DNA of 64,000 nucleotides from Amycolatopsis jejuensis (GCF_000717335.1 NZ_JNYZ01000037.1:59341-123340), one strand, 5' to 3'; positions 49,640-58,759 are shown, counted from the stretch's first letter. The notes: a model not told the origin generated them from the sequence alone. Numbers and translations are program-made.

Positions 49640-50278
49640 GTGGAGTTTCTCCTGCACCACGGCGTGACGGTGTTCGGCCAGTGGATCTCGATCGCGGAGC
49701 TGGCCGGGCAGGTGTTCGCGTTGGCTGTCGTGTTCCTTGCGCAGCGGCGGACGCTCTGGACGTGGCCCGTGCAGGTCGGCGCCACCGTGTTGCTCTTCTC
49801 CGTCTACGTGTCCGCCCACCTCGGTGGCTTGGCCGGGCGGCAGATCGCCATCCTCCTCATCTCGCTTTACGGCTGGTGGGCCTGGAGCCGCCGGACTGAC
49901 CCGGTGTACGGCGTCGTCGTGCGCAAGGGCCGGTGGACCGAGAGGGCGGTGATGCTGGGGGCGTTCGCGGTCGGCACGGTCGCGATGGCGCTGGTGCTCC
50001 AAGCCCTCGATGCATCGTGGGCGCCCTGGCCGGACGCTGCGATCTTCATCGGCACGCTCGTCGCGTTCGCGGCGCAAGGGGTCGGGCTGGTGGAGTTCTG
50101 GGGCGTGTGGCTGATGGTCGACGCGATCGGCGTGCCGCTGCAGATCAGTTCCGGACTGTATTTTTCGGCCGCGATCTACGTCGTCTTCGCGGCACTGGTG
50201 ATCCACGGCTGGGTCACCTGGAACCGCTCCGCCCGCGCGGCGGCTGCCGAGGATAGGGTCACAGCCGTTACCGGTTGA
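49640..50278 (+). CDS. pnuC: PnuC-family vitamin transporter
   Basis: 212 residues from GTG 49640. Seven hydrophobic helices; typical PnuC elements are GQVFALAVVFLAQRRTLWTWPVQ, LLISLYGWWAWSRR (substrate-binding Trp-rich motif) and FWGVWLMVDAIGVPL. PnuC proteins are SWEET-like facilitators for nicotinamide riboside; close relatives carry riboflavin (RibM/PnuX) or thiamine (PnuT), and an FMN or TPP riboswitch often tells which. I found neither, so the substrate is most likely nicotinamide riboside but not certain. Confidence 0.87.
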   Translation: MEFLLHHGVTVFGQWISIAELAGQVFALAVVFLAQRRTLWTWPVQVGATVLLFSVYVSAHLGGLAGRQIAILLISLYGWWAWSRRTDPVYGVVVRKGRWTERAVMLGAFAVGTVAMALVLQALDASWAPWPDAAIFIGTLVAFAAQGVGLVEFWGVWLMVDAIGVPLQISSGLYFSAAIYVVFAALVIHGWVTWNRSARAAAAEDRVTAVTG

Positions 50279-50317
50279 GCCGGGCTCTTCGCAAATGGCA
50301 TGCGCCGCAAGCAGATT

Positions 50318-50560
50318 TCACACGCCGAGGGCGAGGTGACCGTCGGGGGTCAGCTCGGCTCGAGCCCACTGCCCGATGGCGCCGCGCGGTGCCGCCGCAC
50401 GGATCAGCCCGGCACGCACCAACTCGTGCGCGGCGGACTGATCACAGCACGGCAGGCCGTCGACCCTCAGGTCCGGTTCACAACTCCGCGTGAGCTCAGC
50501 CCGCCCCGCGGCGATCGCGCGCAGCATCGCCAGCGCGCGGCGGTTCAACGTGATGGACAT
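50318..50560 (-). CDS. Small Cys-containing hypothetical protein of Amycolatopsis type
   Basis: 80 residues from ATG 50560 with GGGGAAGAAC upstream. Reads as a winged-helix-like small protein (ITLNRRALAMLRAIAAGRAE) with three cysteines (SCEPDL, LPCCDQ). I recall close relatives annotated only as hypothetical in Amycolatopsis and relatives; that is memory, not a search. The cysteines could bind metal or sense thiols. Function unknown; convergent with pnuC. Confidence 0.7.
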   Translation of the reverse strand: MSITLNRRALAMLRAIAAGRAELTRSCEPDLRVDGLPCCDQSAAHELVRAGLIRAAAPRGAIGQWARAELTPDGHLALGV

Positions 50561-51003
50561 CGTTCTTCCCCTCGTGGTGCTCCCGAGAGAGGAGACGTGA
50601 TGGCCGTCACGGGATACGTCCGCTCGGCGATGGCTCGCCGTGCCGGGTTAGCGCCCAGCCCCACGCGCGCTGCCTGGCTCCGCGGCGGACTCGCTGGATC
50701 CACCGCACACCGCTGCTAGGTAATGGCGGGACTCGCCGCGCGCCGTCGCCGGGGTACTGGCGAGACTTGCTGCCCGCCGTCGCCGTCGCCGGGGCATCGG
50801 CGAAGCATGCTGCACGCCATCGTCGGGACACCGGCGAGACTCGCCGCACGCCGGTGGAAGCCACGAGATCCGTGCACCGGTCCTGAGATGCGCGACTCCC
50901 ACACCGGTCCTGAGATGCGCGACTCCCACACCGATGCTGGGATGCGCGACCCGCACACCGATGCTGGGATGCGCGACCCGCACACCGATGCTGTGATGAG
51001 CCT
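50561..51003. repeat. Gene-poor spacer with two minisatellites
   Basis: Bases 50725-50865 hold decayed 33-40 bp units containing GGCGAGACTCGCCGCACGCCGTCG-like words. Bases 50883-50990 are four 27-bp units of CTGAGATGCGCGACTCCCAC followed by ACCGATG (two with GAGATG/CTCCC, two with GGGATG/CCCGC). The array stops 13 bp before the ATG of the next gene. No coding sequence supported. Confidence 0.8.
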
Positions 51004-51318
51004 ATGACCGACCAGATCACCGACCCGGCGGTGCGCGCGTTCGTGGACGCGCTCAACGCAGGGGACCGTACCGCGTTCCGGGCTGCGTTGACGCCGGACG
51101 CGAGCATGTCCGACGACGGCACCGACCGCGACCTCGACGACTGGACCGAGCGGGAGATCTTCTCCAGCCAGGGACACCTGGAGGTCGAGACAGCCGGGGA
51201 CGGCGGCCGCACGATCGTGGCGAACTACTCCAACTCGACGTGGGGTGCGATGCGGACTCGATGGACGTTCACAGTGCGCGACGGGAAAATTGTTCGATTC
51301 GAAACGGGGCAGGCTTAG
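51004..51318 (+). CDS. SnoaL/NTF2-like protein
   Basis: 104 residues from ATG 51004. One cone-shaped NTF2-like domain: VRAFVDALNAGDRTAFRAAL (helix 1-2 and the first strand), ending in a beta-sheet WTFTVRDGKIVRFETGQA. Such proteins include polyketide cyclases, isomerases and ligand-binding proteins; the short form here has Asp residues but no diagnostic active site. A 27-bp tandem array lies directly upstream, in the place of its promoter. Confidence 0.8.
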   Translation: MTDQITDPAVRAFVDALNAGDRTAFRAALTPDASMSDDGTDRDLDDWTEREIFSSQGHLEVETAGDGGRTIVANYSNSTWGAMRTRWTFTVRDGKIVRFETGQA

Positions 51319-52201
51319 CGGGCGTGTCTTCGACTGTAGCGCGGTTCGCGGCGTGAAGACAGGTCGATCTGCTCTGAGCAGAGCGGTTCTGCTGTGGGCA
51401 GAACGGGGTTGTGAAGCCAAAAACGTTGCTGTAGTGGGAAATGGCTCGGAGAAGGAGGGTGCTGCGGCAGGGGTCGGCGCTGCGGTCGGTCGCTGTCGCG
51501 GTTTGTGAATCGGAGTGGCGACGAGAAGCGGGGTGGCCATGAGAAGGCCATGTACACAGCCGATTATCGTCAGGTCCAGTAATGGAGTTGCGGCGAATAG
51601 CTGACTGGCAAACGGAAACCGCCGCCCTGCTTGCCGAAAGATGCGCCAAAGCAGCAGTGGCCGCCGGATGGGAGCTCAGTGCCGCTTGGTGGCTGGCGTG
51701 GCAAGGGGTAGTGGCCGCCGGATGGGAGCTCAGTGCCGCTTGGTGGCTGGCGTGGCAAGGGGTAGTGGCCGCCGGATGGGAGCTCAGCGCCGCTCGGTGG
51801 CTGGTGTGACAGGGGGCGGTGGCCGTCGGATGGAAGCCCTGTGTTGCAAGGCGGCTCGTGCGACAGGGGACGTCGGACAGAAGCCGTACTGCGCGCGCCA
51901 CGGGCCAGGGCCGCCATGGTGTCGCCCCGGGCAGGATTCCCGTGTCCACTCACACTTCCGTGTGCGATCCATCGAATCCTGACCCGCATCGTGATTGCGT
52001 CGCACGTGCATCATCCGTGTGAAACCGGTGGGCGCAAAGGCGAACGGCAGCGCCGACCGTACCCGAGGATGTCCCGACTGGAGTCCACATCGGACACTCC
52101 GAGCAACACGTTCGGGTGGAATTCCGCGCGTCAGTACGCCTGCCGGGCGCGGTAGGCAGCGCTGACGCACGGCTCGGGCGGCGCGTCTCCGCGAGACCGG
52201 G
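51319..52201. other. 0.9-kb gene-poor spacer with a 54-bp tandem repeat
   Basis: Only one open frame looks at all coding (51582-51809, plus strand), and its second half is simply the translated 54-bp repeat. Bases 51319-51560 are lower in GC than the surroundings and show short repeats (GAGCAGAGCGGTTCTGCTGTGGGCAGAAC). I see no confident gene. Confidence 0.5.
51656..51871 (+). repeat. 54-bp tandem repeat, three near-perfect units plus one decayed unit
   Basis: Units at 51656-51709, 51710-51763 and 51764-51817 begin AGTGGCCGCCGGATGGGAGC; units 1 and 2 are identical and unit 3 has a few changes. A fourth decayed unit reaches about 51871. 54 is divisible by 3, so each unit adds 18 codons to the plus-strand frame (AAGWELSAAWWLAWQGVV). 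Confidence 0.9.
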
Positions 52202-52238
52202 GAGTGGCTGCCCGGGCGAAAACCCGGCGCAGCCACTC
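52202..52238 (-). terminator. Probable aceE terminator hairpin
   Basis: GAGTGGCTG (52202-52210) pairs with CAGCCACTC (52230-52238), with inner CCGGG/CCCGG pairing and a CGAAAA-type loop. It lies 180 bp past the aceE stop, on the far side of the pentamer repeat array. Confidence 0.6.
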
Positions 52239-52240
52239 AC

Positions 52241-52419
52241 GAACCGAACCGAACTGAACCGAGACGAACCGAGACGAACCGAACCGAGACGAACCGAACC
52301 GAGACGAACCGAACCGAGACGAACCGAACCGAGACGAACCGAACCGAAACGAGGCGAACCGAATCGGAACGAACCCAAACCGGAACGAACCGAACCCAAA
52401 CCGGAACGAACCGAAACGG
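52241..52419. repeat. CCGAA/CCGAGA short tandem array between aceE stop and terminator
   Basis: About 180 bp made of GAACC and GAGAC pentamers; the core is a 15-bp unit GAACCGAACCGAGAC repeated about five times (52241-52345), then looser copies (GAACCCAAACCGGAAC). It begins immediately after the aceE stop codon on the minus strand. Confidence 0.92.
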
Positions 52420-55215
52420 TCAGGCGTTACCCGAGTCGGACGTCTGCGGCCCCGCAGCCGTCACATCGTCGATCCTGTACCGGCGTGCTGCCTCGCCCGC
52501 CTTCGACTGGTCGACCTCGCCGCGCTTGGCCAGCGCCGACAACGCGCCGACGGTGATCGACTCGGCGTCCACCAGGAACTTGCGACGTGCGGCCGGGCGG
52601 GTGTCGGAGAAACCGAATCCGTCGGTGCCGAGCGTGAGCATGTCGGTGGGTACCCATGGGCGGATCATGTCCGGCACCGCGCGCATCCAGTCCGACACCG
52701 CCACGACCGGCCCGGAAACGTCCGCAAGTCGTTGCGTGACATACGGAATCCGCGGCGTCGCATCCGGGTGCAGCAGGTTTTCGTGGTCGATCTCGACGGC
52801 CTCGCGGCGCAGTTCGCCCCACGACGTCGCCGACCACACCGCGGCCCGCACTCCCCATTCCTCGGCCAGCAGCCGCTGTGCCTTGAGCGCGTCCGGCATT
52901 GTGACGCCGGACACCAGGATCTGCACCTCCGGACCGTCGCCCGCGGGCGCGTCGGCGTACCGGTAGAGGCCCTTGAGCAGGCCGTCCACGTCGAGGTTCG
53001 CCGGCTCGGCCGGTTGCTGGTACGGCTCGTTGTAGATCGTCACGTAGTAGAAGACGTTCTCGCCGTTGCCGTCCGGGCCGGTTTCGCCGTACATGCGACG
53101 CAGGCCGTCCCGCACGATGTGCGCGATCTCGAACGAGTACGCCGGGTCGTACGCCACCACGGCCGGGTTCGTGGCCGCCAGCAGCAGCGAATGCCCGTCT
53201 GCGTGCTGCAGGCCCTCACCGGTGAGCGTCGTGCGCCCGGCGGTGGCGCCGAGCACGAAACCGCGGGCCATCTGGTCCGCCGCCGCGTACAGGCCGTCGC
53301 CGGTGCGCTGGAATCCGAACATCGAATAGAAGATGTAGATCGGGATCATCGGCTCGCCGTGCGTCGCGTACGACGTGCCGACGGACGTGAACGACGCGGT
53401 GGACCCCGCCTCGTTGATGCCCTCGTGCAGCAGCTGGCCCTTCTCGGATTCCTTGTACGCCAGCATCAGGCTCGCGTCGACCGAGGTGTACGTCTGGCCG
53501 TGCGGGTTGTAGATCTTGGCGGTGGGGAACATCGAGTCGAGGCCGAACGTACGGGCTTCGTCCGGGATGATCGGCACGATCCGCTTGCCGATTTCCGAGT
53601 CCTTCGCCAGCTCGCGGACCAGCCGGACGAACGCCATCGTGGTGGCGACCTCCTGCTTGCCCGATCCCTTGCGGACGCCCTCGTACACCTTGTCGCCGGG
53701 CAGCACCAGTGCCTTGGCGGTCTTCGGCCTGCGCTCGGGCAGGAACCCGCCGAGTGCCTTGCGGCGGCCGATCATGTACTCGATCTCGGGCGAAGCCGCA
53801 CCCGGGTGGTAGTACGGCGGCAGCTTCGGGTCGCGCTCGAGCTCCTCGTCGCTGATCGGGATGCGCTGCGAATCACGGAACAGCTTCAGGTCGTCGAGCG
53901 TGAGCTTCTTCATCTGGTGCGTGGCGTTGCGGCCCTCGAACGCCGGGCCGAGGCCGTACCCCTTGATGGTGTGCGCCAGGATCACCGTCGGCTGGCCGGC
54001 GTGCTCCATGGCCGCCTTGTACGCCGCGTACACCTTGCGGTAGTCGTGCCCGCCGCGCTTGAGGTTCCAGATCTCGGCGTCGGTGAGGTCCTTGACCAGG
54101 TCCTTCGTGCGCGGGTCACGGCCGAAGAAGTGCTCGCGGACGAACGCGCCGTCGTTGGCCTTGTACGTCTGGTAGTCGCCGTCCGGTGTGACGTTCATCA
54201 GGTTGACCAGCGCGCCGTCGCGGTCCGCGTGCAGCAGCGAGTCCCACTCACGGCCCCAGATGACCTTGATCACATTCCAGCCCGCGCCGCGGAAGTACGA
54301 CTCGAGCTCCTGGATGATCTTGCCGTTGCCGCGCACCGGGCCGTCGAGCCGCTGCAGGTTGCAGTTGATCACGAAGGTGAGGTTGTCGAGACCCTCGCCC
54401 GCGGCCACGTGGATGAGGCCGCGCGATTCGGCCTCGTCCATCTCGCCGTCGCCGAGGAACGCCCACACGTGCTGGTCGGAGGTGTCCTTGATGCCGCGGT
54501 CACGCAGGTAACGGTTGAATCGTGCCTGGTAGATCGCGTTCATCGGGCCGAGGCCCATCGACACCGTGGGGTTCTCCCAGAACTCCGGCATCAGCCGCGG
54601 ATGCGGGTACGACGGCAGGCCGCCGCCCTCGCCGGCGTGGCTGTACTCCTGGCGGAAGCCGTCGAGCTGCTGCTCGGACAGCCGCCCCTCGAGGAACGCG
54701 CGGGCGTACATGCCGGGGGAGGCGTGGCCCTGGAAGAAGACCTGGTCACCGCCGCCGGAGTGGTCCTTGCCGCGGAAGAAGTGGTTGAACCCGACCTCGT
54801 ACAGCGCCGCCGACGACGCGTAGGTGGAGATATGGCCGCCGACGCCGACCCCGGGCCGCTGCGCGCGGTGCACCATGATCGCCGCGTTCCAGCGGATGTA
54901 CGCGCGATACCGGCGCTCGATCTCCTCGTCGCCGGGGAACCACGGCTCGTTCTCGGTGGGGATCGTGTTGACGTAGTCCGTGGAGATGAGCGCCGGGACA
55001 CCGACGTTGCGCTCGCGGGCGCGCTCCAGGATGCGCAGCATCAGGTACCGGGCACGCTGCTGGCCGCCGCGGGCCAATGCCTCGTCGAAGGAGTCCAGCC
55101 ACTCGGCGGTCTCCTCCGGGTCGATGTCGGGCAGGTGCGCCGCGAGTCCGTCACGGATGACGCGTACGCGTGCCGGGGTCTCCTTGCCGGAGGCGCCGTC
55201 GTTCTGCGGGGCCAA
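52420..55215 (-). CDS. aceE: Pyruvate dehydrogenase E1 component, homodimeric type
   Basis: 931 residues from TTG 55215, which has AAGGAG five bases upstream. Thiamine diphosphate enzyme that decarboxylates pyruvate and acetylates the lipoyl domain of E2, feeding acetyl-CoA to the TCA cycle and to the FAS II genes nearby. ThDP/Mg motif [12 protein letters not shown] (255-266) to NCNLQRLDG (284-292), [20 protein letters not shown] in the N-terminal domain, transketolase-like central and C-terminal domains ([32 protein letters not shown] region). In M. tuberculosis aceE lies beside Rv2239c and ahpE, as here. Confidence 0.96.
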   Translation of the reverse strand: MAPQNDGASGKETPARVRVIRDGLAAHLPDIDPEETAEWLDSFDEALARGGQQRARYLMLRILERARERNVGVPALISTDYVNTIPTENEPWFPGDEEIERRYRAYIRWNAAIMVHRAQRPGVGVGGHISTYASSAALYEVGFNHFFRGKDHSGGGDQVFFQGHASPGMYARAFLEGRLSEQQLDGFRQEYSHAGEGGGLPSYPHPRLMPEFWENPTVSMGLGPMNAIYQARFNRYLRDRGIKDTSDQHVWAFLGDGEMDEAESRGLIHVAAGEGLDNLTFVINCNLQRLDGPVRGNGKIIQELESYFRGAGWNVIKVIWGREWDSLLHADRDGALVNLMNVTPDGDYQTYKANDGAFVREHFFGRDPRTKDLVKDLTDAEIWNLKRGGHDYRKVYAAYKAAMEHAGQPTVILAHTIKGYGLGPAFEGRNATHQMKKLTLDDLKLFRDSQRIPISDEELERDPKLPPYYHPGAASPEIEYMIGRRKALGGFLPERRPKTAKALVLPGDKVYEGVRKGSGKQEVATTMAFVRLVRELAKDSEIGKRIVPIIPDEARTFGLDSMFPTAKIYNPHGQTYTSVDASLMLAYKESEKGQLLHEGINEAGSTASFTSVGTSYATHGEPMIPIYIFYSMFGFQRTGDGLYAAADQMARGFVLGATAGRTTLTGEGLQHADGHSLLLAATNPAVVAYDPAYSFEIAHIVRDGLRRMYGETGPDGNGENVFYYVTIYNEPYQQPAEPANLDVDGLLKGLYRYADAPAGDGPEVQILVSGVTMPDALKAQRLLAEEWGVRAAVWSATSWGELRREAVEIDHENLLHPDATPRIPYVTQRLADVSGPVVAVSDWMRAVPDMIRPWVPTDMLTLGTDGFGFSDTRPAARRKFLVDAESITVGALSALAKRGEVDQSKAGEAARRYRIDDVTAAGPQTSDSGNA

Positions 55216-55591
55216 GGGGTCTCCTTGTAGCTGGTCGTGCTGGTGGGCGGGAGTGTCCGCCGACGTCCATGGTCGTCCCCGATCCGGTTCCCGTCACCCC
55301 TACTGCCCGGTAACAAGGGTCGACCCGAGTGCCGCCACTCCCCACGCACGGTGTATCGCGCGCGCGTTTTCTCTCCTCCACCCTAGAGGAGCGTCCTCGC
55401 GGCGGCCGGGCCGGACGGCCACCCGGGGTCGCGCAGGGGTGCGGTGGGCCCCTACGCTGCGACACGACTTGCGAAAGATCCGGTGTGGACGGTTGCGCGC
55501 AGCGCCGCGCCAGTGTTCGCTATCGGACAACCGGGTACCCGAGTGCGGTGTGTATTCGCCGTGCTCCATAGCAGTTGGAGGAGTGGAAGCA
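55216..55591. other. 376-bp divergent promoter region between aceE and the DUF3052 gene
   Basis: No gene. It contains the aceE leader (AAGGAG at 55221-55226 region, minus strand), a TACGCT hexamer at 55453-55458 that fits a -10 towards DUF3052, and GC-rich sequence with no clear palindrome. Confidence 0.4.
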
Positions 55592-56026
55592 GTGGTCGCC
55601 GCGGGAGACGCAGGCAACGCCGGCGTCGCCGAGAGCCTTGGCATCAAGCCGGACATGGTGGTCCAGGAGATCGGCTGGGACGAGGACGTCGACGACGACG
55701 TCCGCGCGGCGATCGAGGAGACGACCGGCGGGGAACTCCTCGACGAGGACGCACAGGAGGTCATCGACGTCGTGCTGCTCTGGTGGCGCGAGAACGACGG
55801 TGACCTCGGCGACGCGCTCGTCGACGCCCGCAGCCCGCTGGACGAGAACGGCGTGATCTGGGTGCTGACCCCGAAGACCGGGCAGCCCGGGCACGTCGAG
55901 CCCAGCGAGATCGCCGAGGCGGTGCCGCAGGTGGGGCTCGCGCAGACGGCGAACATCAGCGTCGGCCCCGGCTGGCTGGGCACCCGGCTGGTGTCTCCGA
56001 AGTCCTCGAAGGCGAAGCAGCGCTGA
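55592..56026 (+). CDS. DUF3052 family protein
   Basis: 144 residues from GTG 55592; GGAGGAG eight bases upstream fits better than for the in-frame GTG at 55583. LGIKPDMVVQEIGWDEDVDD, DVVLLWWRENDGDLGDALVD, NGVIWVLTPKTGQPGHVEPS are the family blocks. The M. tuberculosis homologue (Rv2239c) is also next to ahpE and near aceE. Acidic cytoplasmic protein of unknown function; the tight synteny with a peroxiredoxin suggests a shared promoter or a role in redox or pyruvate metabolism (inference). 56 bp before ahpE. Confidence 0.88.
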   Translation: MVAAGDAGNAGVAESLGIKPDMVVQEIGWDEDVDDDVRAAIEETTGGELLDEDAQEVIDVVLLWWRENDGDLGDALVDARSPLDENGVIWVLTPKTGQPGHVEPSEIAEAVPQVGLAQTANISVGPGWLGTRLVSPKSSKAKQR

Positions 56027-56034
56027 CCACGCGA

Positions 56035-56040
56035 TAGGGT
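56035..56040 (+). promoter_or_regulatory. -10-like hexamer TAGGGT upstream of ahpE
   Basis: It lies 42 bp before the ATG of ahpE, giving a short leader with GGAGAGGAAACGCCGGT as ribosome-binding region; ahpE can therefore be transcribed apart from the DUF3052 gene. Confidence 0.4.
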
Positions 56041-56082
56041 GGACGGGCACGCTCGTGTTCGCTCTGGAGAGGAAACGCCGGT

Positions 56083-56547
56083 ATGGCCGTCGAGGTCGGT
56101 TCGCAGGCCCCTGACTTCACGCTCAACGACTACAACAAGCAGCCGGTCACGCTGTCGCAGTTCAAGGGCGACAAGCCGGTGCTCCTGGTGTTCTACCCGT
56201 TCGCGTTCAGCGGGATCTGCACCGGCGAGCTGTGCCAGCTGCGCGACGAGTTCGCCGACTACGACGGCAAGGGCGTCCAGGTCATCGGCGTCTCGGTCGA
56301 CACGCCGTTCTCGCTCAAGGCGTGGGCCGAGGTCGAGGGTTACCAGTTCCCGCTGCTGTCGGACTTCTGGCCGCACGGCGAGGTGGCGAAGAAGTACGGC
56401 GTGTTCAACGAGGACGCCGGGCTGGCCGTGCGCGGCACGTTCCTGATCGACACCACCGGCGTGGTCCGCTTCGCCGAGGTCAACGCGCCGGGCGAGGCGC
56501 GGGACCAGTCGGGCTGGAAGAAGGCCGTGGCGGAACTGGCTGCATGA
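56083..56547 (+). CDS. ahpE: Peroxiredoxin AhpE
   Basis: 154 residues from ATG 56083. Thioredoxin-fold peroxidase that reduces H2O2, peroxynitrite and fatty acid hydroperoxides and is recycled by mycothiol/mycoredoxin-1, matching the mtr gene at 4307. Peroxidatic Cys46 in YPFAFSGICTGELC, with Thr43-equivalent and the conserved Arg (VRGTFLID) near 117. A second Cys51 is present but the C-terminal resolving Cys of 2-Cys types is not. Confidence 0.95.
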   Translation: MAVEVGSQAPDFTLNDYNKQPVTLSQFKGDKPVLLVFYPFAFSGICTGELCQLRDEFADYDGKGVQVIGVSVDTPFSLKAWAEVEGYQFPLLSDFWPHGEVAKKYGVFNEDAGLAVRGTFLIDTTGVVRFAEVNAPGEARDQSGWKKAVAELAA

Positions 56548-56587
56548 TTTCTCGTTCGCCGGAGCGGGGTTGCCCGCTCCGGCGTCG

Positions 56588-56659
56588 GGGCGCATAGCTC
56601 AGCGGGAGAGCACTCGGTTTACACCCGAGCGGTCGCAGGTTCGATCCCTGCTGCGCCCA
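56588..56659 (+). tRNA. tRNA-Val (anticodon TAC)
   Basis: GGGCGCA acceptor arm (56588-56594) pairs with TGCGCCC (56652-56658); D-arm GCTC...GAGC, anticodon stem CTCGG/CCGAG with loop TTTACAC giving anticodon TAC (56620-56622), T-arm GCAGG-TTCGATC-CCTGC. 72 bases with A at the discriminator; the genome has CC after it but no encoded CCA. Reads GUA (and by wobble other GUN) codons. Confidence 0.97.
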
Positions 56660-56677
56660 CCGGACCGGTCTCATTCC

Positions 56678-56712
56678 AACCCCATCCGGTGAATTCCTCA
56701 CCGGATGGGGTT
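56678..56712 (+). terminator. Intrinsic terminator after tRNA-Val
   Basis: AACCCCATCCGGTGA (56678-56692) pairs with TCACCGGATGGGGTT (56698-56712) around ATTCC, followed by TCTTCATT; 15-bp stem, 18 bp after the tRNA. Confidence 0.9.
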
Positions 56713-56906
56713 TCTTCATTTTCTGGACCCCTACGCGGCAAAGCGCCTCCCAAGCCGGGACTCCCCCACTGCCCCGGCCCGGGAGGCCGTTTGCGTCGCC
56801 CTGCCGGGCCTGCCCCCTCGACAGGCCCGGCCGCAGCGCCCCGCGGGTGTTCGCAAGACAAGAGGCGCCTGCGGGGGCCGTGGATACTGCGGCAAACGGG
56901 TGATCG

Positions 56907-58082
56907 TCACCTGGCCGCCGGGAGTGCCTCGATCAGCCGGTCGATTTCGTCCTCGGTGTTGTAGTAGTGCACCGACGCGCGGACCAGGTCCGGCAGGTGG
57001 CGGGCGGTGAAGTCGTACTGCGCCGACGTCGCGCGGGAGATGCTCGTGTTGACCTTCGTCGCGTTCAGCTGCGCTTTGACGTCGTCGGCGGGTACTCCCT
57101 TGATGCTGAACGTGACCAGCCCGCATTTGCGCGTCCCCGCATCGTGGACGGTCACCCCGTCCAGGGCGCTCAACCGGCTCCGGAGCGTGGCACCCAGCGT
57201 GAGTACCCGAGCCTCGATGGCCGGCAAGCCCCACTCCAGCGCGTAATCCACGGCCGCGCCGAGGCCGAGAACGGCGGCGAAATCGCGCTCCCATACCTCG
57301 AACCGCTTCGCCGTCGGGTCGACCACGTACTCGGCGGGTGAGGTCCACCTGGCCGAATGCAGGTCGAGCATCGCGGGTTCGAGCCGTTCCCGCAGCCGCG
57401 GGTGCACGTACAGGAATCCGGTACCGCGAGGTCCCCGCAGGTACTTGCGTCCGGTGGCGCTCAGCGCGTCACAGCCGATGCGCTCGACGTCCAGGTCCAG
57501 CTGCCCGGCCGACTGGCACGCGTCGAGCAGGAACGGGATGCCTGCCTCGCGCGCGACGGCGCCGATTTCCTCGGCCGGGTTCACCAGCCCGCCCTGCGTC
57601 GGCACGTGGCTCACCGCGATGAGCTTCACCTTCGGGTCGATCCGGCGGCGCAGGTCGGCTACGTCGAGCCGGCCGCTGGCGTCGTTGTCCACCACCTCGA
57701 CCCGGGCGCCGGTGCGGCGCGCGATCTGCAGGTACGCGATCGCGTTGCTCGCGTACTCCGAACCGGCGGTGAGAATCCGATCACCGGGACCGAACCGCAG
57801 CGCGTAGAACACCGCTTGCCACGCGCGGGTCGCGTTGTCGGTGAGCGCGATGTCGTCGGGGGAGGCGTTGAGCAACCGGGCGATCGAGGAGTACACGGCC
57901 GCAATCCGCTGCTGGGCGAGGTCTTCCGCCTCGTAGCCGCCGATCTGCGCCTCGGTGCGCAGGTAGTCGACCATCGTGTCGGTGACCCGCGCTGGTGGCA
58001 GCGCGGATCCGGCGTTGTTGAAGTGTGCGACGCCGGTGCAGCCGGGCGTCTCGTTCCTGGCGCGGGTGACATCGAAAGGCAT
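56907..58082 (-). CDS. Class V aminotransferase / cysteine desulfurase-like PLP enzyme
   Basis: 391 residues from ATG 58082. Residues HFNNAGSALPP, SEYASNAIAYLQIAR, the PLP-His/Asp region SHVPTQGGLVNP and LLDACQSAGQLDLD, and the PLP-Lys in SATGRKYLRGPRGTGFLYV identify a class V enzyme. The set resembles selenocysteine lyase/isopenicillin-N epimerase-like proteins; no Fe-S genes are adjacent, so a desulfurase role is not clear. The C-terminus has HYYNTEDEIDRLIEAL. Divergent from a GntR gene across a palindromic region, which probably controls it. Confidence 0.88.
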   Translation of the reverse strand: MPFDVTRARNETPGCTGVAHFNNAGSALPPARVTDTMVDYLRTEAQIGGYEAEDLAQQRIAAVYSSIARLLNASPDDIALTDNATRAWQAVFYALRFGPGDRILTAGSEYASNAIAYLQIARRTGARVEVVDNDASGRLDVADLRRRIDPKVKLIAVSHVPTQGGLVNPAEEIGAVAREAGIPFLLDACQSAGQLDLDVERIGCDALSATGRKYLRGPRGTGFLYVHPRLRERLEPAMLDLHSARWTSPAEYVVDPTAKRFEVWERDFAAVLGLGAAVDYALEWGLPAIEARVLTLGATLRSRLSALDGVTVHDAGTRKCGLVTFSIKGVPADDVKAQLNATKVNTSISRATSAQYDFTARHLPDLVRASVHYYNTEDEIDRLIEALPAAR

Positions 58083-58091
58083 ATGAACTGA

Positions 58092-58121
58092 ATACAGTAG
58101 CTTCGATCTGTATGCAATACT
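58092..58121. promoter_or_regulatory. Operator region with ATACAG-N10-CTGTAT and GTATGCAATAC between aminotransferase and GntR genes
   Basis: Inverted repeat ATACAG (58092-58097) / CTGTAT (58108-58113), and the 11-bp palindrome GTATGCAATAC (58110-58120) overlapping it. AATACT (58116-58121) is seven bases before the GntR ATG, so the repressor would block its own leaderless start. Confidence 0.55.
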
Positions 58122-58128
58122 GCCGGAC

Positions 58129-58752
58129 ATGACCAAGCGACTCCTGCGGGGCGAGCTCATCGAGGAGATCACCGCCCGCGTCCTCGACGGGCGGCTCGCC
58201 GCGGACGGCCGGATCAACGAGGTCCATCTCGCGCGTGAGCTGGGCGTCAGCCGGACGCCGCTGCGGGAGGCGCTGATCGGGCTCGCCGACCGGGGGCTGC
58301 TCGTCGCCGCTCCGGGGCGGGGTTTCCTCGTCGCGCCGTTCGACCCCGACGAGGCCCGCCGGCTGTACCCGCTGGTCGCCGAGCTGGAAGCGCTCGCACT
58401 GCGCTGGACGTCGCCGCTCGAACTCGCTTCGCTGCCGGACACGCTCGACCTGATCGCCGACGAGATGGCCGCCCTCCCCGCGGCCGCCGATCTGTCCACT
58501 GTGGACGAAAAATGGCATGCGGCACTGACGTCCCGCTGCGGCAACCCGCACCTGCTGCGCCTGATCGCGCAGACGAAACCGCTGCTGAAACGCTACGAGT
58601 CGGCGTTTTTCGGCGGTGCGTCCCGCGCGGCGGACAGCATTGCCGAGCACCGCGCGATCGCGGCCAAGCTGCGCGACGGCGACCTGCCCGGCGCGTCCGA
58701 GCTGCTCGTCCGCAATTGGGTCAAATCCCTGGTGTACCTGGAAAGGGGCTGA
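58129..58752 (+). CDS. GntR-family regulator (FCD type)
   Basis: 207 residues from ATG 58129. Winged helix residues 8-70 (VHLARELGVSRTPLREALIG) and an all-helical FCD ligand domain with conserved Asp/His (DEKWHAALTSRCGNPHLLRL, SIAEHRAI). Divergent from the class V aminotransferase; likely represses it and itself through the palindromes at 58092-58121. Stops 7 bp from the convergent CocE gene. Ligand unknown, possibly an amino acid. Confidence 0.9.
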   Translation: MTKRLLRGELIEEITARVLDGRLAADGRINEVHLARELGVSRTPLREALIGLADRGLLVAAPGRGFLVAPFDPDEARRLYPLVAELEALALRWTSPLELASLPDTLDLIADEMAALPAAADLSTVDEKWHAALTSRCGNPHLLRLIAQTKPLLKRYESAFFGGASRAADSIAEHRAIAAKLRDGDLPGASELLVRNWVKSLVYLERG

Positions 58753-58759
58753 CCACGCG

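Noticed and set aside
38402..55215. Biosynthetic gene cluster reading of the fab genes
   Set aside because: fabD-fabH-acpP-fabF with FasR, DUF3145 and aceE nearby is the conserved primary FAS II locus of actinobacteria, not a secondary metabolite cluster.
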